Of a DNA stretch of 11,076 nt, positions 1 through 5,845 are shown one piece after another. The DNA is from Streptosporangiaceae bacterium (GTDB lineage Bacteria; Actinomycetota; Actinomycetes; Streptosporangiales; Streptosporangiaceae). Where the stretch lies: NCBI GenBank assembly GCA_030045175.1, contig JASIBM010000395.1:1-11076 (forward strand), written 5' to 3'. The notes beneath the pieces are model-generated. The model ran no database searches. It had not been told where the DNA came from and saw only the letters and a program-made list of their open reading frames with translations. The translations under genes were made by a program, and so were the position numbers. The stretch's first letter is position 1. The number at the start of each line of letters is the position of its first letter.

Positions 1-1445
1 CCGGACGGGTACCCGCCCTGCTCGCGGACGGCCACCCGCTCGCCAACCTCGATACCGGCGAGCCGCTGGCCAGCGCCGGGGTCACCCCGCTGACCGCGCA
101 CGCCTACCTGGGCGGGCTGCCGATCGCGCGAGCGCTCACGGCCGGGGCCGACGTCGTGGTGACCGGCCGGGTGACCGACGCGGCGCTTGTGGTCGGCCCT
201 GGGATCTGGCGGTTCGGCTGGGATGGCGCCGACCTCGACGCGCTGGCTGGCGCCGTCGTCGCCGGCCACGTGCTCGAGTGCGGCTGTCAGGTGACCGGCG
301 GGAACTACCCGTTCCTATCCGAGGTAAGGGACCTCGCGCACGCCGGGTTCCCGCTGGCCGAGCTGGCCGACGACGGCTCGGCGATCATCACCAAGCACCC
401 CGGCACCGGCGGGCTGGTGTCTGTCGGCACGGTGACCGCGCAGCTTCTGTACGAGATCGGCGGGCCCGCCTACCTCAACCCGGACGTCACGGCCCGGTTC
501 GACGCGATCGCGATCGAGCAGGCCGGGCCAGACCGGGTGCGGATCAGCGGTGCACGCGGCGAGCCGCCGCCCGCCGACCTCAAGGTGGCGATGAACTACG
601 CGGGGGGCTACCGCAACTCCATGATCCTGGCGATCGAGGGCCTGGACGTGGCGGCCAAGGCCGAGCTCGCGCAAGCGGCGATCTGGGCGCGGATCGATGG
701 CGGGCGCGACTCGTTCGATGTCGCCGACGTGGACCTGGTGGGCACGAGTCCTGCGCTGCTGCGGATCACGGTGCTCGACCCGGACAAGGCAAAGGTCGGG
801 CGCGCGTTCTCGGCCGCGGTGGTCGAGACGGCGCTGGCCAGCTACCCCGGGTTCTACGCGCTGACCCCGCCGGGTGACGGCTCGGCGTTCGGGGTGTACT
901 GGCCGACGCTGGTCCCCGCCGAGCTAGTCACCGCGCGCGTGGTCATCGACGGCGCGCAGGTCTGGACCGGCCCCGCCAGGACCGAGCCCGCCACAGCCCC
1001 GCCCGGCCCCGCCGGGTCATCTGGCCAGCAACGTGGGGCCCTTGCTGCTGCTGGAGCGACAGCTAGGGCCCCACGTAGTGGTCAAGCGAGCGATGACTCG
1101 GCACGCCAGGTCCGGCGGGTGCCGCTCGGCACGATCGTCGGGGCGCGATCTGGCGACAAGGGCGGCAACGCCAACGTCGGCGTCTGGGTGCGCACGGCCG
1201 AGCAATTCGAGTGGCTGGATGACTACCTGACGGCCGACCGGCTCGCTGAGCTAGTCCCGTCGACCGCCGGGCTGCCGGTAGAAAGGCACCGCCTGCCCAA
1301 TCTGTTCGCGCTGAACTTCGTCGTCGTGGGCCTGCTCGGCCGCGGCGTCGCGGCGAGCACCAGGCTCGACCCGCAGGCCAAGGCGCTCGGCGAGGAACTT
1401 CGCGCGGCCGTCGCGCCCATTCCTGTGGACCTGCTTCCCGGCTGA
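1..1445 (+). CDS. AtuA-family (DUF1446-like) protein, 5' end outside window
   Basis: The open frame runs from base 3 to the TGA at 1443-1445 without a start, so about 480 C-terminal residues are visible and the true start lies upstream. The part up to about base 1000 has the look of the AtuA/DUF1446 family: AYLGGLPIARAL, VVVTGRVTDAALV, GCQVTGGNYPF, HPGTGGLVSVGTVTAQLLYE and MNYAGGYRN. The end from about base 1120 (PLGTIVGARSGDKGGNANVG, then RLPNLFALNFVV) matches the small ferredoxin-like domain often fused C-terminally in this family. The family is named after the acyclic terpene utilisation gene atuA of Pseudomonas; its reaction is not established, though homologues often sit near acyl-CoA carboxylase and enoyl-CoA genes. 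The linker between the domains (about 970-1115) is low-complexity and carries a strong inverted repeat. No pathway partner is visible here. The family call is solid; the cellular role is unknown. Confidence 0.85.
   Translation, partial: GRVPALLADGHPLANLDTGEPLASAGVTPLTAHAYLGGLPIARALTAGADVVVTGRVTDAALVVGPGIWRFGWDGADLDALAGAVVAGHVLECGCQVTGGNYPFLSEVRDLAHAGFPLAELADDGSAIITKHPGTGGLVSVGTVTAQLLYEIGGPAYLNPDVTARFDAIAIEQAGPDRVRISGARGEPPPADLKVAMNYAGGYRNSMILAIEGLDVAAKAELAQAAIWARIDGGRDSFDVADVDLVGTSPALLRITVLDPDKAKVGRAFSAAVVETALASYPGFYALTPPGDGSAFGVYWPTLVPAELVTARVVIDGAQVWTGPARTEPATAPPGPAGSSGQQRGALAAAGATARAPRSGQASDDSARQVRRVPLGTIVGARSGDKGGNANVGVWVRTAEQFEWLDDYLTADRLAELVPSTAGLPVERHRLPNLFALNFVVVGLLGRGVAASTRLDPQAKALGEELRAAVAPIPVDLLPG
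1031..1076. repeat. Inverted repeat (17-bp arms) inside the AtuA-family coding sequence
   Basis: The left arm at 1031-1047 (ACGTGGGGCCCTTGCTG) is the reverse complement of the right arm at 1060-1076 (CAGCTAGGGCCCCACGT), apart from one mismatch. The spacer is 12 bases. The first 11 pairs are perfect. The element sits in the interdomain linker and keeps the frame open, where it encodes residues rich in Gly, Ala, Gln and Arg. It may be a small palindromic element that landed in a tolerant linker, or an mRNA hairpin. No second copy was seen in the window. Confidence 0.8.
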
Positions 1446-1470
1446 GCCGAGCCCGACGTCCGCCCACGAC

Positions 1471-1578
1471 CATGATCGTGGTCGCGCGTCAGCTTACGTT
1501 TTAACCTCGCCCTGCCTTGCAGTGCTCGGGTTAAAACGTAAGCTCAGCTACCACAACTGACGGACGACCACGATCATG
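1471..1578. repeat. Nested 108-bp inverted repeat between convergent genes
   Basis: The outer arms at 1471-1492 and 1557-1578 are complementary over 22 bp with two adjacent mismatches. Inside them, 1491-1506 (AGCTTACGTTTTAACC) and 1529-1544 (GGTTAAAACGTAAGCT) are perfectly complementary over 16 bp. The right side carries about 12-14 extra unpaired bases between the two arm pairs, and the loop is about 22 bases. The inner arms are AT-rich against a GC-rich background. The outer left arm also overlaps an 18-bp near-palindrome at 1467-1484. It lies 25 bases after the AtuA-family stop and could act as a transcription barrier, but no T-tract follows either side. A miniature palindromic mobile element is the main alternative. 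Confidence 0.8.
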
Positions 1579-1601
1579 AAGACTGGCGCGCCGACGCGGC
1601 T

Positions 1602-1647
1602 GCGGCGATTGCCGCGGCGCGCCCCGGTGACGCCGGCAATCCGCCGC
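1602..1647. repeat. Small GC-rich hairpin in convergent intergenic region
   Basis: GCGGCGATTGCCG at 1602-1614 pairs with CGGCAATCCGCCGC at 1634-1647, leaving one bulged base, with a loop of about 19 bases. No run of T follows on either strand, so a Rho-independent terminator role is not shown. It is one of three stem-loops packed between the AtuA-family stop and the minus-strand gene ending at 1717. Confidence 0.45.
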
Positions 1648-1662
1648 TGGGACGCGCTAGAC

Positions 1663-1705
1663 GCTGGGCCCGGCCGACCGTCAACGTCGGCTGGCCGAGC
1701 CCAGC
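1663..1705 (-). terminator. Candidate terminator hairpin after the small-protein pair
   Basis: GCTGGGCCCGGCC (1663-1675) and GGCCGAGCCCAGC (1693-1705) form a 13-bp stem with one mismatch. A further GAC/GTC pairing lies inside, with a short loop. On the minus strand it begins 11 bases after the TGA at 1717-1719, the usual place for a terminator. The T-tract of a classical intrinsic terminator is absent, which is common in high-GC actinobacteria. The position supports the call; the mechanism is inferred. Confidence 0.45.
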
Positions 1706-1716
1706 TTCGCGCATGA

Positions 1717-2145
1717 TCACTGGATGCTCGACAGGTCAAGCCAGATCATGTCCGGGTTCTCCCGGCTGACCGCAGCCTCCAGAGTCGTGCCCTGCCCGAT
1801 CCGCCCGATCTGCATCTGGCTTACCGCTTGCTGCGTCGTCGCCGGGTACGGCGGCATCCCGTCGGGGAAGACCGTCAGGTCGAACTGGACGAGCAGGTCG
1901 AAGTTCAGCATCCCGACCTGCCGCATCCCGTTGATCGTGACCTTCCTGCGCACGCTCGATCCGTCGGCCATGCCAGAAGCAGCGGTCGCGGCCATGTTCG
2001 CGGCCTGCGTCTGCGCGGCCATCATCTGCTGGGCGTTAGCCATGCGCTCCTGCGCCTGGGCCATCCGCACGCTCGCGGGCGGCGTGTTCCGCTCCATCTC
2101 CTTCGCCTGCTTCTGCAGGTCGCGCATGCCCTTGATGAAGCCCAT
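1717..2145 (-). CDS. Small Ala/Gln/Met-rich helical protein with C-terminal beta-type domain, unknown function
   Basis: This 142-residue protein starts at the ATG at 2145, which lies two bases after the TGA of the gene upstream (TGAccATG). The start is therefore probably reached by translational coupling; only a weak GAG-like ribosome site precedes it. A longer open frame to 2217 would overlap the upstream gene by 70 bases and adds low-complexity sequence, so it was not used. Residues 1-20 (MGFIKGMRDLQKQAKEMERN) form an amphipathic helix. Residues about 25-60 are Ala/Gln/Met-rich and coiled-coil-like. Residues about 67-142 look beta-rich, with VGMLNFDLLVQFDLTV, then PPYPATTQQAV and IGRIGQGTTLEAAV. 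That end resembles the small barrel-like domains of many uncharacterised actinobacterial proteins. It has no signal peptide or membrane segment. Its N-terminus resembles that of the partner encoded upstream. I do not recognise a function. Confidence 0.75.
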   Translation of the reverse strand: MGFIKGMRDLQKQAKEMERNTPPASVRMAQAQERMANAQQMMAAQTQAANMAATAASGMADGSSVRRKVTINGMRQVGMLNFDLLVQFDLTVFPDGMPPYPATTQQAVSQMQIGRIGQGTTLEAAVSRENPDMIWLDLSSIQ

Positions 2146-2147
2146 GG

Positions 2148-2546
2148 TCAGCTCGCCCGGTAAAGCTGGTTGAACCGCAGGCCGACGGCTGGGTTGGCCT
2201 GGATCCGGCTGGCCCACGCAGGCGACGCGGTCTCCCAGTCGGCGGGCGACACCCCGTGCGCCGAGACGACGCCTGGCACCTGCGACTGGTCGTTGTGCAC
2301 CGCGACCAGAGCCTTGGCGATCGTCGTGTACTGCTCCAGCGTGACGCCGGCGATCGGCTCGAAGTCAGGGCCGGTCGGCGGGGCGCCCGCTGCCCCGCTC
2401 ATCTGCGCCATCTGCGCCTGGGCGGCCATCTGCTGCGCGGCGGCCATCTGCTGCGCCTGGGCGCCGAGCTCGTGGGCCTGCTGGATCATGCCAGGAGCGG
2501 CCTCCACCATCTGCTTCATGTCCTTCATCTGCTTGAACATCCCCAT
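2148..2546 (-). CDS. Small Ala/Gln/Met-rich helical protein, unknown function
   Basis: This 132-residue protein starts at the ATG at 2546, six bases after a strong purine-rich ribosome site on the minus strand. A second ATG two codons in is less well spaced. Open sequence further upstream lacks a ribosome site and runs into the divergent gene, so it was excluded. Residues 1-20 (MGMFKQMKDMKQMVEAAPGM) form an amphipathic helix. Residues about 21-50 are a Gln/Ala/Met repeat tract (QQMAAAQQMAAQAQMAQM) with likely coiled-coil character. After a Gly/Pro linker, residues 62-132 (FEPIAGVTLEQYTTIAKAL, then PADWE, PAWASRI and LRFNQLY) look helical. They resemble a small uncharacterised bacterial domain with a PI-G-V-L-E-x-Y start and conserved Trp residues. 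It is the first gene of a two-gene unit. The matching N-termini suggest the two proteins form hetero-oligomers or share a partner, which is inference. Confidence 0.75.
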   Translation of the reverse strand: MGMFKQMKDMKQMVEAAPGMIQQAHELGAQAQQMAAAQQMAAQAQMAQMSGAAGAPPTGPDFEPIAGVTLEQYTTIAKALVAVHNDQSQVPGVVSAHGVSPADWETASPAWASRIQANPAVGLRFNQLYRAS

Positions 2547-2552
2547 GCGGGA

Positions 2553-2560
2553 TCCTCTCC
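2553..2560 (-). promoter_or_regulatory. Strong ribosome binding site for the small-protein pair
   Basis: On the minus strand GGAGAGGA lies six bases before the ATG at 2546, within a longer purine run. This decides the start of the 132-residue protein and argues against the upstream extension of its frame. Confidence 0.7.
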
Positions 2561-2652
2561 CCTCTCTTGACGGCCGCCGGATTTCTGGCATGCCGCCTAT
2601 CACAATGCGGTAGGGACCCTTCGAGCGCAGTATCACGAGAGTCTCATTTTGG

Positions 2653-2663
2653 TACGCTTGACC
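2653..2663 (+). promoter_or_regulatory. Candidate -10 element for a leaderless STAND ATPase mRNA
   Basis: TACGCT at 2653-2658 fits the actinobacterial TANNNT -10 pattern. It ends five bases before the ATG at 2664, so transcription could begin at or very near the start codon. No convincing ribosome site precedes that ATG, which fits a leaderless transcript. No clear -35 was found. The rest of the 117-base divergent gap (2547-2663) should also hold the promoter of the minus-strand pair, which I could not place. Confidence 0.35.
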
Positions 2664-4856
2664 ATGGCAATCGCGGGCGACGCAGTAGCGCCGAGCGCGG
2701 ATCACGGACCCTCGGCGAGCTGGATGGGGATGGACTGGAACGGGGACGTCCCACCCGGGCGCACGCTCGCCGCCCGGCTCGAAGACCGGGATCGGGGGCG
2801 CTTCGCCGGCCGGGATGCCGAGCTCGCCTTCTTGCGCCGGTGCCTGGAAGCGGACCCTCCGGCCAGCGTGGTTCACGTCAATGGCCCTGGAGGAATCGGC
2901 AAGAGCGCTCTGCTCCGCGAGTTCGCCAGGCAGGCCAGGGATCAGCGTCTGGTGGTCGTCACCGTCGACGGCAGGGAACTCGGGCCGACCCCTGGCACGC
3001 TCGAGGCGGCGCTGCGGGACGCGATGGGTTGCGACCACCCGGTGGTACTGCTCGACTCGTACGAGCAGATGACCGGCCTCGACACGTACCTGCGCCGCGA
3101 GCTGCTGCCCGCCTTGTCGGACCGCGCGCTCGTCATCATCGCCGGCCGGAGCGCCCCTGACCAGGCGTGGTTCGCGGGTGGCTGGGAGTCGGTCACCGCG
3201 CGGCTTGACCTGGGCGGCCTGCCGGCCTGCGACGCCCAGGCCCTGCTGGCCGCCCGCGGGGTGAACGACGAGCGCGTCCCCGCGATCATCGACTGGGCCG
3301 CGGGGTCGCCGCTCGCGCTGTCCCTCGCGGCCGACGCGGCTGGCAGCGACTCAAGCTGGAACGCGGCCAGGGACCCGGACCGGCCCGAGATCCTCCGGCC
3401 GCTGATCCACCGGCTGGTCGCGGTCGAGCTGCGGCACGTCAGGCTGCCGGCCCTCGCGATCGCCGCCGTTGCCAGGACGACGACGCCGGAACTGCTGCGC
3501 GCGCTGCTGTCGCCCGCCGACGCCGAGGCCGCCTATCAGCAGCTGTGCGCCCTCACGATCACAGAGCCCCTCGGCGATGGCATCACGCTGCACGAGCTCG
3601 TTCGCAAGGCGCTGCTTGCCGACCTGCGACTGCGCAATCAGGAACTCGAGCGCGACCTGCGCAGGCGGATCATCGACTACCTGTACGACTGCGCCGTGCG
3701 TGGTCAGCCGCTGCTGATGATCGAGATGGCGCACCTGGTCGAGAACCCGCTGCTGCGCTGGGGGTTCGGCTGGGAAGGCAGCGTCGGCTTCCGGATCGAC
3801 TCGGTTCGCGATGACGACGCGGCCCGGATAGCGCGGCAGCTTGGCGACGGGCAAGATCGCCTGTGGTGGCAGCTAACCCGCAGGTTCTTCGCCGAGGCGC
3901 CGGACCGGGTGGCTGTCGCCAGGGACATGGACGACCGCACCTGCGGCTACCTGGTGTGCATGAGCCAGGACACGGCACCCGCGTTCGCCGACGCCGACCC
4001 GCTGATCGGACCCTGGCTGGAGCATGCCAGGCAGCACGCGAACACGCCCGCGGGCGTGCGGGACCGTGACGCGCGGCCCGATCCGGCTCCCGGCGACCTG
4101 GCCAATGGCCGGGGGCGCGGTGACTCCGTGCTGTGGCACGCCGCGGTGGACTTCACCGCAGAGGGCAAGGTTCAGTCCATGCTCGGGCTGGCCGGCGTCT
4201 TGCGGTCCGGCGCGGCGAACCCGCGCTTCGCGTACCTGCCGATCGATCCCACCTACCCGGGCGCGGTCGAATTCGCCCGCGCGCTCGGCGCGACCCATCA
4301 CCTGGAGCTCGACGCCACCATCGATGGCCAGCTGGTGGAGTGCCACCGGCTCGACTACGGCCCCGGCGGGCTGCTCGCCGCGCTGCGCGCGCAGGTCTAC
4401 ATCGAGCTCGGGCTCCCGCCGCCGGCGGCGTCGGCTCCGGAGCCAGCCAAGCCGGTCGCGGCCCGGCCCGAGCCCGCGCTGGCCGGTGACGTCCAGGCGG
4501 TGCGCCGGGCGCTGCGCGACTTCCGCGTGCCTCGCGACCTTGCCCGCAACCCGCTGGCCCACGGTGACAGCGTGCAGGAGCGGGCCGAGTCGGTCCGGCT
4601 GCTGATCCGCGAAGCCGCACAGCAGGCATTCGGCGATAACGAGAACGAGAAGCTGCTGCGCAGTGTGCTGATCGCCGGGTACCTGGAACCCATGCGCAGC
4701 CACGAGGACGCGGCGTCGCGGCTGTGCATGAGCCGGGCCGCCTACTTCCGCAGGCTCAGGACCGCCGTCGAGCGGCTGGCCGAGCACATCGCGAGTGGCG
4801 CTAACGGCTCGGCCAGCGGCTCAGCCGGGGCACGCCCAGATTTAGCAGCCGTCTAG
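2664..4856 (+). CDS. STAND-type P-loop ATPase with C-terminal HTH-like end
   Basis: The protein has 730 residues. Near the N-terminus FAGRDAELAFLRR (about 47-59) is the short motif that commonly opens STAND/AAA ATPase modules. Walker A is GPGGIGKSALL (74-84) and Walker B is VVLLDSYEQ (127-135). Then come a sensor-like IIAGRSAP (158-165) and GSPLAL (214-219), the GxP-like motif of STAND proteins. Residues about 255-345 form the helical arm. Residues 487-580 resemble a degenerate acetyltransferase-like segment seen in some actinobacterial relatives. The end (664-710: LLRSVLIAGYLEP, then EDAASRLCMSRAAYFRRL) looks like a helix-turn-helix. It is probably a cytosolic signalling or regulatory switch; its ligand is unknown. 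ATG 2664 is preferred; TTG 2649 and ATG 2724 are alternatives. The gene is divergent from the small-protein pair, and a rare TTA codon lies four codons before the stop. Confidence 0.75.
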   Translation: MAIAGDAVAPSADHGPSASWMGMDWNGDVPPGRTLAARLEDRDRGRFAGRDAELAFLRRCLEADPPASVVHVNGPGGIGKSALLREFARQARDQRLVVVTVDGRELGPTPGTLEAALRDAMGCDHPVVLLDSYEQMTGLDTYLRRELLPALSDRALVIIAGRSAPDQAWFAGGWESVTARLDLGGLPACDAQALLAARGVNDERVPAIIDWAAGSPLALSLAADAAGSDSSWNAARDPDRPEILRPLIHRLVAVELRHVRLPALAIAAVARTTTPELLRALLSPADAEAAYQQLCALTITEPLGDGITLHELVRKALLADLRLRNQELERDLRRRIIDYLYDCAVRGQPLLMIEMAHLVENPLLRWGFGWEGSVGFRIDSVRDDDAARIARQLGDGQDRLWWQLTRRFFAEAPDRVAVARDMDDRTCGYLVCMSQDTAPAFADADPLIGPWLEHARQHANTPAGVRDRDARPDPAPGDLANGRGRGDSVLWHAAVDFTAEGKVQSMLGLAGVLRSGAANPRFAYLPIDPTYPGAVEFARALGATHHLELDATIDGQLVECHRLDYGPGGLLAALRAQVYIELGLPPPAASAPEPAKPVAARPEPALAGDVQAVRRALRDFRVPRDLARNPLAHGDSVQERAESVRLLIREAAQQAFGDNENEKLLRSVLIAGYLEPMRSHEDAASRLCMSRAAYFRRLRTAVERLAEHIASGANGSASGSAGARPDLAAV

Positions 4857-5218
4857 AGGGCCGCGCACACCACGCTGGCTGTGAAGCTCGTCCGCCCCTC
4901 GGATCCGACAAAGAGACCCGACGCCCAGCCGTGGTGGCTCATGTCGATGTCCGACCCGTTAACGCCGGCAGCGGCGGGCTGCGGAGCGACAAATCCGCCG
5001 ACCCCGACGTGCGCGCCGCCGCCAACCGGCACCAGGCCGCTCGGGCACTTGACGTCCACGACCTTGGTGGCCCCGGAGCTCACTATGAAGGTCTTGGTGA
5101 TGACCCGGTAACCGACGGCCGAGCCCTGCGCCGCTGCGCCGGATGCCAAGGCGAACCCGGCGACGGTGCCACAGGCCAGCGATCCGGCCACGAGCAGCGC
5201 CGCTACCTTGTGCTTCAT
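4853..5218 (-). CDS. Small secreted protein with two-cysteine domain
   Basis: This 121-residue protein starts at the ATG at 5218, six bases after the minus-strand ribosome site GGTGGAG. A GTG four codons upstream overlaps that site and is less likely. Residues 1-4 (MKHK) are basic, residues 5-27 are hydrophobic, and an Ala-rich cleavage region ends near AAA-Q (28-31), so a signal peptide is clear. The mature part has CPSGLVPVGGGAH from Cys58, a GW at 98 and SVVCAAL around Cys118. This spacing is seen in many exported actinobacterial proteins of unknown function, and the two cysteines could form a disulfide. Tyr/Gly-rich beta structure is likely. Its stop overlaps the ATPase stop by four bases in convergent orientation. 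No enzymatic motif is present. Confidence 0.8.
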   Translation of the reverse strand: MKHKVAALLVAGSLACGTVAGFALASGAAAQGSAVGYRVITKTFIVSSGATKVVDVKCPSGLVPVGGGAHVGVGGFVAPQPAAAGVNGSDIDMSHHGWASGLFVGSEGRTSFTASVVCAAL

Positions 5219-5224
5219 TGACCA

Positions 5225-5231
5225 CTCCACC
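5225..5231 (-). promoter_or_regulatory. Ribosome binding site of the secreted protein
   Basis: GGTGGAG on the minus strand lies six bases before the ATG at 5218, which supports that start over the GTG at 5230. Confidence 0.6.
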
Positions 5232-5249
5232 TCTCTGGTGACGGATCAC

Positions 5250-5255
5250 AACATA
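5250..5255 (-). promoter_or_regulatory. Possible -10 element of the secreted protein gene
   Basis: TATGTT on the minus strand fits TANNNT and would give a leader of roughly 25 bases before the ATG at 5218. No matching -35 was found, so this is tentative. Confidence 0.2.
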
Positions 5256-5327
5256 GTGCGGCACGACAGCGCCTTGCCGCAGTAGCTGACGGGTCCCGAT
5301 TGAGTCCCAGAAGCCGGGAGCGGGCGG

Positions 5328-5369
5328 AGTCAGCGCCGGCGAAGTCAGCGCCGGGCGGCCGGCGCTGAC
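5328..5369 (-). terminator. Hairpin with triplicated 11-mer overlapping the DUF6113 stop codon
   Basis: GTCAGCGCCGG occurs at 5329-5339 and again at 5344-5354, with a 15-base period. Its exact reverse complement CCGGCGCTGAC lies at 5359-5369. The last two make a perfect 11-bp stem with a four-base loop that contains the final codons and TGA stop of the membrane protein gene on the minus strand. The duplicated arm offers an alternative, larger stem-loop. No T-tract follows. It is probably a terminator or mRNA-end stabiliser; the arm duplication is the unusual part. Confidence 0.55.
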
Positions 5370-5809
5370 CACAAGGCGAAGCAGGTCACCACGCCGATCG
5401 CGACGCACGCCGATCCGCCGAACAAGAACCACTCTCCCGCCGTGGTCGCCGTGACCACCACGCTGCCTTCGCTGGTTCCCGTCGCGAGCAGGAATACCAG
5501 CGCGAACCAGCCGACGGCGGGCACCAGGCCACCGGCCACACCGCGCATTCCCCAGCCACCGAGCACGCAGGTGGCGATCATGGCCAGGCCGAAGCCGAGC
5601 GCGGCGAGCGGCGCGGGCCCGACGGCGTAGAAGAACGCGCCAAGCAGGCCCTGAGCCGCGCCGAAGACCAGCAGCGCCACGTAGGCGGCGATCGTCAGGG
5701 CGACGTCGGCGCCTCGCCGGCCACCGCTCGGATGGCCGGTGTCCCTGGCCTGGGCGCGCTGCCAGGCTCCCCAGGTGCCATCGGCTGGTGGCTGCCGCCT
5801 GCTGCTCAC
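5345..5809 (-). CDS. DUF6113-like four-helix membrane protein
   Basis: From the GTG at 5809 the protein has 154 residues; a TTG at 5815 would add two more, and no strong ribosome site chooses between them. About 34 polar, Arg-rich residues come first. Four hydrophobic segments follow at about 36-60, 65-87, 92-110 and 127-147, then a basic end (APAARR). The pattern, including AAYVALLVFGAAQGLLGAF and GWFALVFLLAT followed by a short polar loop and GEWFLFGG, resembles the DUF6113 membrane proteins found beside mshB in streptomycetes, as I recall. It starts 36 bases after the mshB stop on the same strand, so co-transcription is likely. Its function is unknown, and a role in mycothiol metabolism has no direct support beyond the neighbourhood. 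Confidence 0.75.
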   Translation of the reverse strand: MSSRRQPPADGTWGAWQRAQARDTGHPSGGRRGADVALTIAAYVALLVFGAAQGLLGAFFYAVGPAPLAALGFGLAMIATCVLGGWGMRGVAGGLVPAVGWFALVFLLATGTSEGSVVVTATTAGEWFLFGGSACVAIGVVTCFALWSAPAARR

Positions 5810-5845
5810 GGTCAAAGGCTAGGGCATGTCCCGCAGCCCATGCGG

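Noticed and set aside
1548..1739. 63-residue minus-strand open frame in the convergent intergenic region
   Set aside because: It overlaps the repeat arms and hairpins, overlaps the end of the 142-residue gene, has no ribosome site and shows no protein likeness.
2547..3038. N-terminal extension of the 132-residue small protein to base 3038
   Set aside because: It would run through the divergent promoter region and the ATPase start, and a strong ribosome site marks the ATG at 2546.
3873..4787. 304-residue minus-strand open frame opposite the STAND ATPase
   Set aside because: Its composition is that of a complementary-strand shadow, it has no ribosome site, and the plus-strand protein has clear motifs.
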